From NCBI GenBank assembly GCA_964612185.1, contig CAZTCR010000001.1:1-64000 (forward strand): a stretch of 64,000 nucleotides of DNA, written 5' to 3'. Source of the stretch: UBA1447 sp964612185 (lineage in GTDB: Bacteria; Bacillota; Clostridia; Oscillospirales; Acutalibacteraceae). A program made the translations under genes and the position numbers. The notes beneath the pieces are model-generated. The model did no database searches. It was not told where the DNA came from and saw only the letters and a program-made list of their open reading frames with translations. Below are positions 1 to 10,500 of the stretch, one piece after another. Numbering within the stretch: position 1 is the first letter of the stretch; each line of letters begins with the position of its first letter.

Positions 1-1
1 C

Positions 2-3000
2 CCGTTCGCTCAGGCAGCAATAACGGAATACAGCATTCCGGCGGAAGATACGGTTCTGTACGCAATCTATACGATCAACCAATACACGGTCACCTTTGAC
101 GCAAACGGCGGCGAAGGTGTGGTTGAAGCAATAACGCAGGACTACAATACTGCTGCAATTCTGCCGGAGGAAGGCTATACAAAGACGGGCTATACCTTTG
201 TCGGGTGGAACACAGATCCATTTGCCCAGGAAGCAATGACGGGTTATATCATCCCGGCGGAAGATACGGTTCTGTACGCAATCTATGCCATCAACCAATA
301 CACGGTCACCTTTGACGCAAACGGCGGGGAAGGCTATGCAGAAGCGGCAACACAGGACTATGCCACGGCGGTTGAATTGCCGGCAGCAGGATTTGCGAAG
401 ACAGGCTATACCTTTATCGGGTGGAATACAGACCCGTTCGCTCAGGCAGCAATAACAGAATACAGCATTCCGGCGGAAGATACGGTTCTGTACGCAATCT
501 ATACAATCAACCAATACACGGTCACCTTTGACTCCAACGGCGGCGAAGGGGCAGCGGCAGCGGTAACGCAGGATTATGCCACGGCGATAGAGTTGCCGGC
601 AGCAGGGTTCTCTAAGACAGGAGGAACCTTCATCGGGTGGAATATTAATCCAAACGCGGAAGAAGCAATAAGCGAATATATTATCCCTGCGGAAGATACT
701 GTGCTGTATGCAATTTATACAATTAACCAATATACCGTCAGTTTAGATTCAGCCGGCGGCACGGCGGTGGAGAGCATCACACAGGATTACGCAACGGAAA
801 TTGCAGCACCTGCAGACCCGACCAGAACTGGCTATACCTTCGCTGGTTGGTCACCGGCAATCCCTGCTGCAATGCCTGCCGCAGATACGGTTTGTGTGGC
901 GCAGTGGACAATCAATCAATATACCGTGAGCTTTGAGTCCGCAGGCGGTTCCGCGGTGGAGAGTATCACGCAGGATTACGCGACGGATATCACCGCACCG
1001 GCAGACCCGGGCAGAGAAGGCTACACCTTCGCCGGCTGGACACCGGTTATTCCTGCCACAATGCCTGCCGCAGATACGGTTTGTGTGGCACAGTGGGCAA
1101 TCAATCAATATACCGTGAGCTTTGATTCAGCAGGCGGTTCCGCGGTGGAGAGCATCACGCAGGATTACGCGACGGATATCACCGCGCCGGCAGACCCGGG
1201 CAAAGAAGGCTACACCTTCGCGGGTTGGTTGCCGACAATTCCGGCTGCAATGCCTGCGGGAGATACGGTTTGTGTAGCACAATGGACAATCAATCAATAT
1301 ACCGTGAGCTTTGATTCAGCAGGCGGTTCCGCGCTGGAGAGCATCACGCAGGATTACGCGACGGATATCACCGCGCCGGCAGACCCGGGCAGAGAAGGCT
1401 ACACCTTCGCGGGTTGGTTGCCGACAATCCCGGCTGCAATGCCTGCGGAAGATACGGTTTGTGTTGCACAGTGGACAATCAATCAATATACCGTCAGCTT
1501 TGATTCAGCAGGCGGTTCCGCGGTGGAGAGCATCACGCAGGATTACGCGACGGATATCACCGCGCCGGCAGACCCGACCAGAGTAGGCTATACCTTCGCG
1601 GGTTGGTTGCCGACAATTCCGGCTGCAATGCCTGCCGTGGATGTGGTATGTGTTGCGCAGTGGACCATCAATCAATACACCGTTAGCTTTGATTCGGCAG
1701 GGGGTACGGCGGTTGGTGCAATTGTACAGGACTATCAGACAGCTATAACAGCACCGGAGGACCCGACCAGAGAAGGTTACACCTTTATCGGATGGACGCC
1801 GGCAGTGCCTGTGGTCATGGCTGCGGTAAATATTGAATGTGTCGCGCAGTGGACAATCAATCAATATTACATCACTTTTGACGCAAATGGCGGCGAAGGC
1901 GGAACGGATGCCGCTGCGATGGTATACGGCATAACGCTTGCCGCGCCGGATGTTACACGCGAAGGTTACGCCTTTACGGGCTGGTTACCGGCAGTGCCGA
2001 CAACAGTACCCGCGGACAATGTAATATACACAGCACAATGGGCTATTAACCAATATACTGTGAGTTTTGATGTACAGGGTGGTTCGGCGATTGCCGATAT
2101 TACGCAGGAGTACGGCACAGACATTACGACACCGGATGACCCGACAAAGGAAGGTTATACTTTTACCGGTTGGGAACCGGCAGTGCCTGCGGCGATGACC
2201 GCGGAAAACACCATTTGCGTAGCACAGTGGGTTATCAACCAATATTACATCACCTTTGACGCGAATGGCGGCGAAGGTGGCAGTGATCCTGCCGTAATGG
2301 TATACGGTACAGAACTAACTGTACCGGCTGTTTCAAGAGTAGGCTACACTCTAACGGGATGGTTGCCGGCAGTACCGTCAACGGTGCCTGCGGACAATGT
2401 AATATACACAGCGCAGTGGGAAATCAATAAATATACAGTAAGCTTTGACAGCGACGGTGGTACCGAGGTTGCGGATATCACACAGGAATTCGGCACGGTA
2501 ATATCACCTCCGGCAGACCCGACAAAAGACGGCTATACCTTTATCGGTTGGGAACCTGCAATTCCGGCTATGATGGGTGAGGAAAATGTCGAATGTATTG
2601 CATGGTGGGTTATCAACCAGTATTACATCACGTTTGACGCGAACGGCGGCGAAGGCGGCACAGACGCCACAGGTATGGTATTCGGCGATGAATTAATCGC
2701 GCCGACCGTTTCAAAGGAAGGCTATACCTTTGCGGGCTGGGATCCGGAAGTACCGTCAACGGTGCCTGCGGACAATGTGAGATACACCGCGCAATGGACT
2801 GTCAACCGTTATTGGATAAGTTTTGCATTGAATGGAGGTACCGGCTCGACAGCACCTGTCCTTATGGATTACGGCGCGCCTTTGGCGGCGCCGGCCGTGA
2901 CACGGAATTGGTATACACTGACCGGATGGGATCCGGCTTTGCCGGCTACAGTTCCGGCAGCAGATACAACTTACACAGCGCAATGGGCACTTACACAGTT

Positions 3001-4858
3001 CAAACTGACTTTTGACGCAAATAGCGGCAGTGGCGGGACTGTCCTGTATCTAACGCAAAATCAACCGATTACGGCCCCCTCGGTAACAAGAACGGGCTAT
3101 AGCTTTATCGGTTGGAGCCCTGCTGTTCCGACAACTCTTTCTACACAGGGAGACAAAACTTATATTGCGCAATGGTCGGCCAACAACTATACTGTGAAGT
3201 ACAACGCCAACGGCGGCACAGGTTCCATGTCAGATGTTACGCATACCTATGATGTTGCGAAAAATTTGACTAACAATGCTTTCAGCAAAGCCGCTAATAC
3301 ATTTACCGGCTGGAACACCGCCGCGGATGGCACGGGAACAAGTTACTCAAACGGGCAAAGTGTAGTGAACCTGACCGCAACGAAAAACGCAGCGGTAATA
3401 TTATATGCGCAATGGACACCTACCGTTGCATCATACACCATCACCTGGGACGCGAACGCCGGTACGGGCGGTACAACCACAACAGTCAACCACGGCGCAA
3501 TCCCGACAGCACCCACCGTAACAATGGCCGGCTACATCTTCACAGGGTGGAGCCCGACAATAGTCGCGGCAACCGGGCCGGCAACCTATACAGCCCAGTG
3601 GACACCGGTGGCTACATTTACCATCACCTTTGACGCTAACGGCGGCACCGGTGGAACAAGTCAGCAATTAGCAGCGGGCTCCACACTGACAGCGCCGGCA
3701 GTAACAAAAACCGGCCACACATTTAACGGTTGGTCGCCAACAGTACCGGCAACATCGCCGGCAGCGAATACGACGTATACAGCCCAATGGACTGCTAACA
3801 GCTATACTATCACCTTTGACGCCAATGGAGGTAATGGCGGCAGCAGCGCATCAATGGTCTATGGCGCGACACTTACGGCTCCCACAGTAACAAAGACCGG
3901 GGCTACATTCAGCGGCTGGTCGCCGACAGTGCCGGCAACGGTGCCTGCAGCTAACACCACTTATGTTGCACAATGGACTACGCTGTCTGCGCCTGCGGGA
4001 TTGGTGTCGCAGGGCGTAACAGACACGACGGTTAGCCTGACCTGGAATTCGGTAGCAGGGGCTACCGGCTACAACGTGTACCGCGACGGGCTAAAGATAA
4101 CTGTGAGTCCAATCACATCAACATCATACACGGCGACGGGATTGACACAGTCAACGCAGTATGGCTTCACAGTTACGGCAGTTAACGGCACATTAGAATC
4201 ATCACAGAGCACGATGCTTGATATAACCACTTTGGCAGATATATCTGATAGCGTAAGCTTTGTTGTCAGCAATGCTTTTGGTGGAGTAGGAGATATCGTA
4301 ACAATATCAGTTATTATATCTGCAAACTCCAATATCGGGGCGGGCGGAATCAGACTGCCATATAACACAGAGTATCTTGAGTATGTGGCAGGTTCTTATG
4401 TTAAAGGAAGCATTTTTACAGATGAAATGGTTACAACAAATGTAAGCTCATTAGCGACAAATCCTGGGATTATAATTATCGGCTTTATTGATACTGATCA
4501 AGAGCCGTTAGTAAATGGCGGCACGGTATTTACGGTTAGGTTTAGAATAAAAGCTTCGCCATTGGGCAATCAGATTGGAACACAATTCGCGGTTGATTCA
4601 TTAGTGGATTTAGACGGATTTGCCATTCCGTACAGTATCGCACAAGGGACAATTTCGTTTGGTATGCTTGGTGATATAGATGGAAACGGCCAGATAGATC
4701 CAACCGATGCGATGTTTGCGTTGCAAGCCTATGTCGGAACAAGGCAACTGACTCAAAGCGAAGCACAGCGAGCGGATGTTAACGGAGATGAGAATGTGGA
4801 TCCGACAGATGCGATGTTTATTTTACAGTACTATGTAGGAACCAGGACATCATTTTAG
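2..4858 (+). CDS. Giant secreted InlB-repeat/Fn3/cohesin/dockerin protein, 5' end outside the window
   Basis: The frame is open from base 2, so the start and signal peptide lie upstream. The GTG at 119 sits inside a repeat and is not a credible start. The visible 1,618 residues hold one partial and about 20 complete InlB B-type repeats (core FDANGG, then GYTF.GW, then AQW or AIY) up to about base 3984. They are followed by a fibronectin III domain (about 3985-4235), a cohesin-like beta-sandwich (about 4240-4662) and a C-terminal type I dockerin (about 4666-4858). The two dockerin calcium loops read DIDGNGQIDPTD and DVNGDENVDPTD with all ligand positions filled. InlB repeats in known proteins are stalk or adhesion modules, and cohesins bind dockerins. 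There is no LPXTG, SLH or membrane anchor. The cohesin-dockerin end is visibly more AT-rich than the repeats. It probably heads or continues an operon with the next gene, 43 bases on. The adhesion role is inference. Confidence 0.85.
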   Translation, partial: PFAQAAITEYSIPAEDTVLYAIYTINQYTVTFDANGGEGVVEAITQDYNTAAILPEEGYTKTGYTFVGWNTDPFAQEAMTGYIIPAEDTVLYAIYAINQYTVTFDANGGEGYAEAATQDYATAVELPAAGFAKTGYTFIGWNTDPFAQAAITEYSIPAEDTVLYAIYTINQYTVTFDSNGGEGAAAAVTQDYATAIELPAAGFSKTGGTFIGWNINPNAEEAISEYIIPAEDTVLYAIYTINQYTVSLDSAGGTAVESITQDYATEIAAPADPTRTGYTFAGWSPAIPAAMPAADTVCVAQWTINQYTVSFESAGGSAVESITQDYATDITAPADPGREGYTFAGWTPVIPATMPAADTVCVAQWAINQYTVSFDSAGGSAVESITQDYATDITAPADPGKEGYTFAGWLPTIPAAMPAGDTVCVAQWTINQYTVSFDSAGGSALESITQDYATDITAPADPGREGYTFAGWLPTIPAAMPAEDTVCVAQWTINQYTVSFDSAGGSAVESITQDYATDITAPADPTRVGYTFAGWLPTIPAAMPAVDVVCVAQWTINQYTVSFDSAGGTAVGAIVQDYQTAITAPEDPTREGYTFIGWTPAVPVVMAAVNIECVAQWTINQYYITFDANGGEGGTDAAAMVYGITLAAPDVTREGYAFTGWLPAVPTTVPADNVIYTAQWAINQYTVSFDVQGGSAIADITQEYGTDITTPDDPTKEGYTFTGWEPAVPAAMTAENTICVAQWVINQYYITFDANGGEGGSDPAVMVYGTELTVPAVSRVGYTLTGWLPAVPSTVPADNVIYTAQWEINKYTVSFDSDGGTEVADITQEFGTVISPPADPTKDGYTFIGWEPAIPAMMGEENVECIAWWVINQYYITFDANGGEGGTDATGMVFGDELIAPTVSKEGYTFAGWDPEVPSTVPADNVRYTAQWTVNRYWISFALNGGTGSTAPVLMDYGAPLAAPAVTRNWYTLTGWDPALPATVPAADTTYTAQWALTQFKLTFDANSGSGGTVLYLTQNQPITAPSVTRTGYSFIGWSPAVPTTLSTQGDKTYIAQWSANNYTVKYNANGGTGSMSDVTHTYDVAKNLTNNAFSKAANTFTGWNTAADGTGTSYSNGQSVVNLTATKNAAVILYAQWTPTVASYTITWDANAGTGGTTTTVNHGAIPTAPTVTMAGYIFTGWSPTIVAATGPATYTAQWTPVATFTITFDANGGTGGTSQQLAAGSTLTAPAVTKTGHTFNGWSPTVPATSPAANTTYTAQWTANSYTITFDANGGNGGSSASMVYGATLTAPTVTKTGATFSGWSPTVPATVPAANTTYVAQWTTLSAPAGLVSQGVTDTTVSLTWNSVAGATGYNVYRDGLKITVSPITSTSYTATGLTQSTQYGFTVTAVNGTLESSQSTMLDITTLADISDSVSFVVSNAFGGVGDIVTISVIISANSNIGAGGIRLPYNTEYLEYVAGSYVKGSIFTDEMVTTNVSSLATNPGIIIIGFIDTDQEPLVNGGTVFTVRFRIKASPLGNQIGTQFAVDSLVDLDGFAIPYSIAQGTISFGMLGDIDGNGQIDPTDAMFALQAYVGTRQLTQSEAQRADVNGDENVDPTDAMFILQYYVGTRTSF
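722..1855 (+). repeat. Six tandem 189-bp units inside the first InlB-repeat gene
   Basis: The phrase coding INQYTVS recurs at 722, 911, 1100, 1289, 1478 and 1667, an exact 189-base (63-codon) period. The units from 911 to about 1666 are nearly identical at DNA level, sharing for example the stretch coding SITQDYATDITAPADP. The units on either side keep the protein motif but have drifted. This indicates recent unequal recombination within the coding array. Confidence 0.9.
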
Positions 4859-4901
4859 GCGCTCATCGGCAAAGACTTAAGAAAAAACAAGGAGGAACAG
4901 A

Positions 4902-7226
4902 ATGAAAAGACGGGAGGAATTGAAAAGAGCGGTGAGTTGCTTTATAGCAATTATGTTAGCTGTAGGAGTGTTTATATTGCCAATAAGCGTGAATGCGGTT
5001 GACCCGGTCCAACTTAGTGTTGAGAAAAAAACCGCAACAGCCGGCAGTGTAATTACAGTATCGGCGATTATTAGTGAAAACTCTATGCTCTGCTCGGGCG
5101 GGTTTTACCTCTACTATGACTATACAAAATTGGATTGCACGCTTATATCAAGAGGAGCGGTAATTCCGAACTCAACATTCACATCGAACAGAAACTTTGC
5201 AACAGATACAGAGAGTAAAATCAAAACTTGCAAGATAGGTTTTGTAAATATGGATGAAGAGGGGACGCCTGCTGGTATTGTTGACGGAGGAAAAATAGTG
5301 AACTTCAGGTTTACTGTTCTACCCGGTTGGTCAGGCAACGCTGATTTGTCATTTTCTGTGGATGTGTTTAAGGATGTTGACGGCAATGCGATTTTGTATA
5401 ATGAAGTAATTCAAGGAAGTATATCAGTTCTTCCTACTCAAGTCACAATCACCTTTGACGCGAACGGCGGCACAGGCGGCACAGGGCCGACCTCTATGCC
5501 AATAGGCGCAGCGCTGACACCGCCGACGGTAACCAGGCCGGGGTATGCCTTCGCGGGGTGGAGCCCGACACTGCCGGCGGGTGTACCGGCGGAAGACACG
5601 GTTTATACGGCGCAGTGGGTGTTGACCACCTATGAGGTAAGACCGGCGGATGAAGGCATGCTGGCGGTCAATATTACGGGCTGGCAGGCCGATTACAGTT
5701 ATCAGGTATGGAGCTACCAGCGCGTCACAAGCGACTTGCAGCTCAACGGCGAGAGTAATGTGCCGGTCAACCAGTGGATTCTGTCCCTGCCGTATACCCC
5801 GGGCAGTGAAGGGGTGTTACAGGGGGACAACAGCATTAACTTCATCATAGCGAATTTTGTTTCTCCGGAAGCAAACTACATCATCGCCGTTCGCGTGGTT
5901 GACATGGCCGGGAATTTTGTGGCGGAGATGCGGGACAGCTACACGCCTGAGAACATTGGCTTGCCGGTGATAACGGATGTGCTGGTGGACGGCCAAACCG
6001 CCAAAGGTCGGAACAACGCGAAAGGCATCTTTGTCGGCAACGGTCAGTTTATCGCGGCCGACCTGTATGAAAACAACTTTAAGGGTCCAGAGACAAAGGA
6101 AATCAAAACCGGCGCGAGCGTGCTGATTAAAGTGCTGGGCAACGCGGCGTGCACGCAATACACCGCCACGGTCGCGGAAACAATGGCGACGCTCACGGCA
6201 AACGGCAACGAGTTCATTTGGGACATCTCCGGGCTGGAGCCGCGCACCTATAACCTTATTATCACAGCGGGCGACGGGTCCGCAACAGATACGGTCTATA
6301 TGCTGTTCAAGCTGTACAAAACATCCGCGACTTACGGGGTGTTGAACGCTTTAGCAGTGGGAACGCCCGCAACGGGAACAGCGGCGCAAACGCTCAGTGT
6401 TACGCCGGGCTTCACAGGGGGTCTGTTCAACTATTGGGTGAGAGAAGAAGGCAGAACGGCCCAGTTCCGTTCGGCGCAGTTTGCGTCGGCGGGCGGGATC
6501 AGCTACGATTTTACAAAATACGGAACCTACGCGGTGCAAGGGTATGTATACCGGCCGGGCATAGCCCCGCAGGACGATTATGAATCGTTTGACGATGTGG
6601 CGAAAGTGTTTGTAAACATCAAACGCGGCGCGGGGACGGCATCTGTAGACCTTGGCGCAAGCAGCAATCCGGTCGCAAAAGGGACGCCAATCACCCTAAC
6701 GGCCTCCAACGCGAGCATTCCGGGTATCGGAGCAACACCGCTGCAGTATTCCTTCTGGCGTTACGACGCGGACGGTTACAAACTGCTCAAGGATTGGAGC
6801 AGCAGCAACACGCTGAGCTGGACACCGGGCAGAGTGGGCGATTATCCGATTGAAGTCCGGGTGAAAGGCGAAGACGCGGGGTCATACGAAGCAAGGACGA
6901 GCCTGACCGTGACAGTAACGGACAACACCGACGCGAAAGCGGTTGTAACGGATATAACGGCGGTTGTGGACGGCACGGCAAGCGCGAGAATACCGGTGGT
7001 CATCCGCGCGCAGGCGACGGCGTCAAACGGAGAGGATTTGCTGTACAAGTTCAATGTGGGCGACACGATGTTCGGGCGGAAAACGGTACAGAACTACTCG
7101 GCGGACCAGGAACTGATATGGACACCGCGGGAAGCGGGGACCTACTACATCGATGTGCTGGTCAAGAGCAGTGACTCGTTCGGTATCTACGACGCGAAGG
7201 AAACACTCACGGTCATCGTAAACTAA
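4902..7226 (+). CDS. Secreted cohesin-domain protein with one InlB repeat and C-terminal Ig-like domains, no dockerin
   Basis: This is a 774-residue protein. The ATG at 4902 follows a strong site (AAGGAGGA at 4889-4896). Residues 1-32 form a signal peptide with probable cleavage after VNA. Residues about 33-180 look like a cohesin (QLSVEKKTATAGSVITVSA, then a hydrophobic beta pattern ending QGSISVL). Residues about 182-246 are one InlB repeat. The rest is beta-rich; the last two units of about 100 residues each end in W.P...G.Y.I.V.VK and resemble Y_Y_Y/Ig-like modules. No dockerin, LPXTG or SLH motif is visible, so this is the only cohesin protein here that cannot dock onto another. It lies 43 bases downstream of the preceding gene, probably in the same transcript. 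Base composition becomes clearly GC-richer at about 5450, where the cohesin gives way to the InlB repeat, suggesting module shuffling. Its role is unknown; it may cap or present a docking site (inference). Confidence 0.8.
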   Translation: MKRREELKRAVSCFIAIMLAVGVFILPISVNAVDPVQLSVEKKTATAGSVITVSAIISENSMLCSGGFYLYYDYTKLDCTLISRGAVIPNSTFTSNRNFATDTESKIKTCKIGFVNMDEEGTPAGIVDGGKIVNFRFTVLPGWSGNADLSFSVDVFKDVDGNAILYNEVIQGSISVLPTQVTITFDANGGTGGTGPTSMPIGAALTPPTVTRPGYAFAGWSPTLPAGVPAEDTVYTAQWVLTTYEVRPADEGMLAVNITGWQADYSYQVWSYQRVTSDLQLNGESNVPVNQWILSLPYTPGSEGVLQGDNSINFIIANFVSPEANYIIAVRVVDMAGNFVAEMRDSYTPENIGLPVITDVLVDGQTAKGRNNAKGIFVGNGQFIAADLYENNFKGPETKEIKTGASVLIKVLGNAACTQYTATVAETMATLTANGNEFIWDISGLEPRTYNLIITAGDGSATDTVYMLFKLYKTSATYGVLNALAVGTPATGTAAQTLSVTPGFTGGLFNYWVREEGRTAQFRSAQFASAGGISYDFTKYGTYAVQGYVYRPGIAPQDDYESFDDVAKVFVNIKRGAGTASVDLGASSNPVAKGTPITLTASNASIPGIGATPLQYSFWRYDADGYKLLKDWSSSNTLSWTPGRVGDYPIEVRVKGEDAGSYEARTSLTVTVTDNTDAKAVVTDITAVVDGTASARIPVVIRAQATASNGEDLLYKFNVGDTMFGRKTVQNYSADQELIWTPREAGTYYIDVLVKSSDSFGIYDAKETLTVIVN

Positions 7227-7511
7227 AAGGCTCTGTGTCAATAGTTGGGGTAACACCGAAAAAATGAAACAGAGAACAGGCAGTGGAAGCGTTAAGCGGA
7301 AGCTGCTTGTTTTTCTAAAGCCAATAAAACAACTGTTTTCACTTCTAGTATAGAGCGGAATTCGATATAAACAGAGGAACGTTTATATTTTTAATAAATT
7401 ATCAATTCAACATAAATTTATGTTGACGAACAAATATATTTTTGGTATTCTTTATTTATAAATATTACTAAGGAAAAGTAATATGCAAACATTTATTTTC
7501 GAGGTGCAAAG
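7227..7511. other. Intergenic region separating two adhesin gene pairs
   Basis: These 285 bases hold no gene. The left part begins GGCTCTGTGTCAATAG just after the stop of the preceding gene and includes a short CTCTGT/ACAGAG inverted repeat, but no convincing terminator. The right part is very AT-rich and carries the promoter of the 2,245-residue gene. Confidence 0.6.
7423..7451 (+). promoter_or_regulatory. Sigma-A-type promoter for the 2,245- and 4,790-residue secreted proteins
   Basis: TTGACG at 7423-7428 and TATTCT at 7446-7451 are separated by exactly 17 bases in an AT-rich stretch. The start codon is 60 bases downstream, preceded by GAGGTG at 7501-7506. This suggests the next two genes form their own transcription unit. 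Confidence 0.65.
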
Positions 7512-10500
7512 ATGAAAAAAATGAAAAGAATTCTGAGTTTGCTGATGGCAATCGTTATGTTGTCTTCGTTTATGAGTGTAGCCGCGAGTGCAAAAGCTCC
7601 ATATAAGGATGCTGACATCCCCGCGTCCCAGTACAACGACCTTGATAAGCCGACCTTTACGCTCAATCAATGCAGTTCGATGATTCTAGATTTTGTCGAT
7701 AAGACACTTAAAGAAACCAACGACAAAGACAGGTCGCTGGTAATTGACCTTTCTGTTTTAGGTACGCTAAACTTTACGTCGGTGGACAGCGCGCTCAATG
7801 ACACATATGATTTAATAGACAGCTCACTTTGGACGCTGTATAAAGGCATGATGGGTGACTTAAAAGACCTTAATTCGAATGCTATAGGGACTTACAGAAG
7901 AAACAGCACACCAGCCGCGTCGGCGGACACAAATGTTGTTTATTCTCTCGTTCAGTTCCTGAGCGACAACAAGTCAATCCTTTCCAAAGCAGTTGATGGT
8001 TCGCTTGATATGGGCTTGCTTAACGCATCTTTTCCGGATGTTAGCGAAAACAATTTTAATCAAAAAGTAAAAGGGCTGCTTTATCAAACTTTACACCCTA
8101 ACACAATGTTGGACATAACAGACCCTTTATATGAAGCAAAACCCGATCTTATAGCTGATACAGCCGACAGTCTGATACAGGGAATAATCAATTCCTTTAT
8201 CGTCGGGGATGTTGACCCGTTAACAGGCGACTTGGACGGGTTTGCCCCCGATCTTGATGGATACGTAGATGTCATCAACAGCACATCGGTCGCTTATGAT
8301 TTTACCGAAGACCTTTTGGCCAATGTATACAATGTTGTCGTTGTTCCATTGCTCAACAATGAGTTTAAAAAACTTGTCCGGGAGATTTGCGGCATTGTTT
8401 ATGAGGACGAAATCAATTTTCCAGACGGAGACGCCTCCAACCTCAACGAATACGCGCAGATAATCAACATTGATTTTGTTGTGCCGGTGCATATATTCGC
8501 GCCGGGCGCAACCCTTGTTTCCGACATCAACAACGTTTTGTTTGAAATTATCGATGCTGTTACTGTTAGTTACAGCAGTTGGGTTTTGGGTAACAATACC
8601 CTTGTATTGAATAATCTTGCCAATGTTATTAAATATTTTATCAATACGATGGGCCGAGAATTCTTTGCCGACTATGTTGCTGTTGCCACTCCGGCGCAAA
8701 TCGACGCGATGAACAATCAGGAGCTCTTCTCCTATGTTCTGCGTTCTGCTCTTAACAGCTTTATTGATAACATGAACATCCCGGCGTCCGCTGACTCGCT
8801 GACAAAAGTGATCTGGTACGCGCTCAAAGAAGTCTGCGCGCAGTATATACCGAGCCGGGACTACTCCACGCAACCGCAGACACTTGCGGGCATCCTCTTT
8901 ATGCTGGCAGATTATGCGGTTTATGCCCTCAACCAAACCATCGATATGAACCCGGCCGCCGGGGCATTACCCGGGCAGGGTCTTTTGCAATATGGCCAGG
9001 GGCTGGACGCCACCATCACAGCAATTATGAATTATGTCAGAACCAATTACGGCGGACTGTTTAACCTCACTTTAAGCCAAACGGACGGTTGGGCTGCGAT
9101 TGACACGCTTGTTTTTTCTGTTGCTCAGGCAAACTGGCTGCCGGCTTCTGTCGGCGGCAGCACCAAAGAACTTGTTGTCAACCGGATTATTCGCGATATT
9201 CTGGAACTCAACACATCTAATCTGTTCGCGTTGTTTGAACACCGCGCAGATTCCGAGTTCGCCGCCAAGACTGTGAAGAAGGTTTTTATTGACAGTATAG
9301 CGAGGCTCTTCAATATCAGCTTCCCCGGTACTTTGCTTACAACCTACACCACTATTGACCAGATTATTTCCAATACAGAGCTCAAAAACATTGTCGAAAG
9401 ACTGCTGACAGCGCTTTACAACAGGCGTACTTCCATCCTGCCGGCGTTTATGCCGTTGGCAGCGAACTTGCTGGGCTTAAGCTCCCCCCAGGAATTCGCG
9501 AATCCGGAACTGCTGCTGCCCAACCAAATCGGTGCCGCAACGACCTTTACGATTAATAATGAATCAATGGGACTCAATACCGGCGCTACAGACAAGACGG
9601 GCACATTCACACAGGATGCCCTTTATAAGGTGAAAATCGTTTCCCTTACTTCCAGCATCCCGGCCATCACCCTGACCAATTTGGCGGGTACGGTCATCAA
9701 TGGTGGTGATTCCGTCAACTGCACCATCGGCGGCACTTTCCCGGCTAATCAAGTGCTGATGATTACGATGGAATATGATGTTTATACCGAACTCGGCGCA
9801 AAACTGACCGATACCCCGTTGACGGCGATGGCGTTCTCCTATATTTCCGGCGTTCTGGACGACGGCAGGAACTTCATCAGTTTTGACACGCAGTCAAACA
9901 ATAAGCACACCTCTTATTATAAAAGCTTGTATCTGAACCAAAACGCATCCATGACTGATGTCGCAGGTATGCAGGCTCAGATCAAGAGGGAGAAGACAAG
10001 TTCTACTTCACACTCAAGCGAAGCAATAATATCCCGCACAGAAAGCATAGTCAACTCAAATCTTGTTGGCGTAACCGCAGCCCCCTTCACCAACGAGACC
10101 ACAACCTATGACGGCGGCACCTGGACATTCCCGGTTTTTACCGTGAATCCGGTGACAGCTGTCAGACCGGCGGACGGGGCGTACTCATCGACCTTTACCT
10201 ATCAAGCAACCAAGACCAGCACAACCGGTACGGTCGAAACTTGGTCATATCTCAACAAATCCTACATCTTCTTTTATGACGATCGCGGCTTACCCGGTCT
10301 GCTCAACTCCGAACTCAACAAACGCCGCGACCCGACAAGCTACAATGACTATTTCGCTTGGATGGATTACATTGACGCTTTGTCAAACGCGGCAGCCGTT
10401 GTATACAAACCCAGGCAGGCGGCAACCTTTATGGCTCAGATCGCACCCGCTTATGAGCAGGCGGTGACGATGCTGGAAGAGGCTGTCACAGCCCTTGAGA

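Noticed and set aside
119..121. GTG as the start of the first gene
   Set aside because: The same frame is open back to base 2 and codes a normal InlB repeat, so the gene simply continues past the window edge.
722..1855. CRISPR-like array
   Set aside because: The period (189 bases) and in-frame coding of InlB repeats are incompatible with CRISPR repeats and spacers; no cas genes are present.
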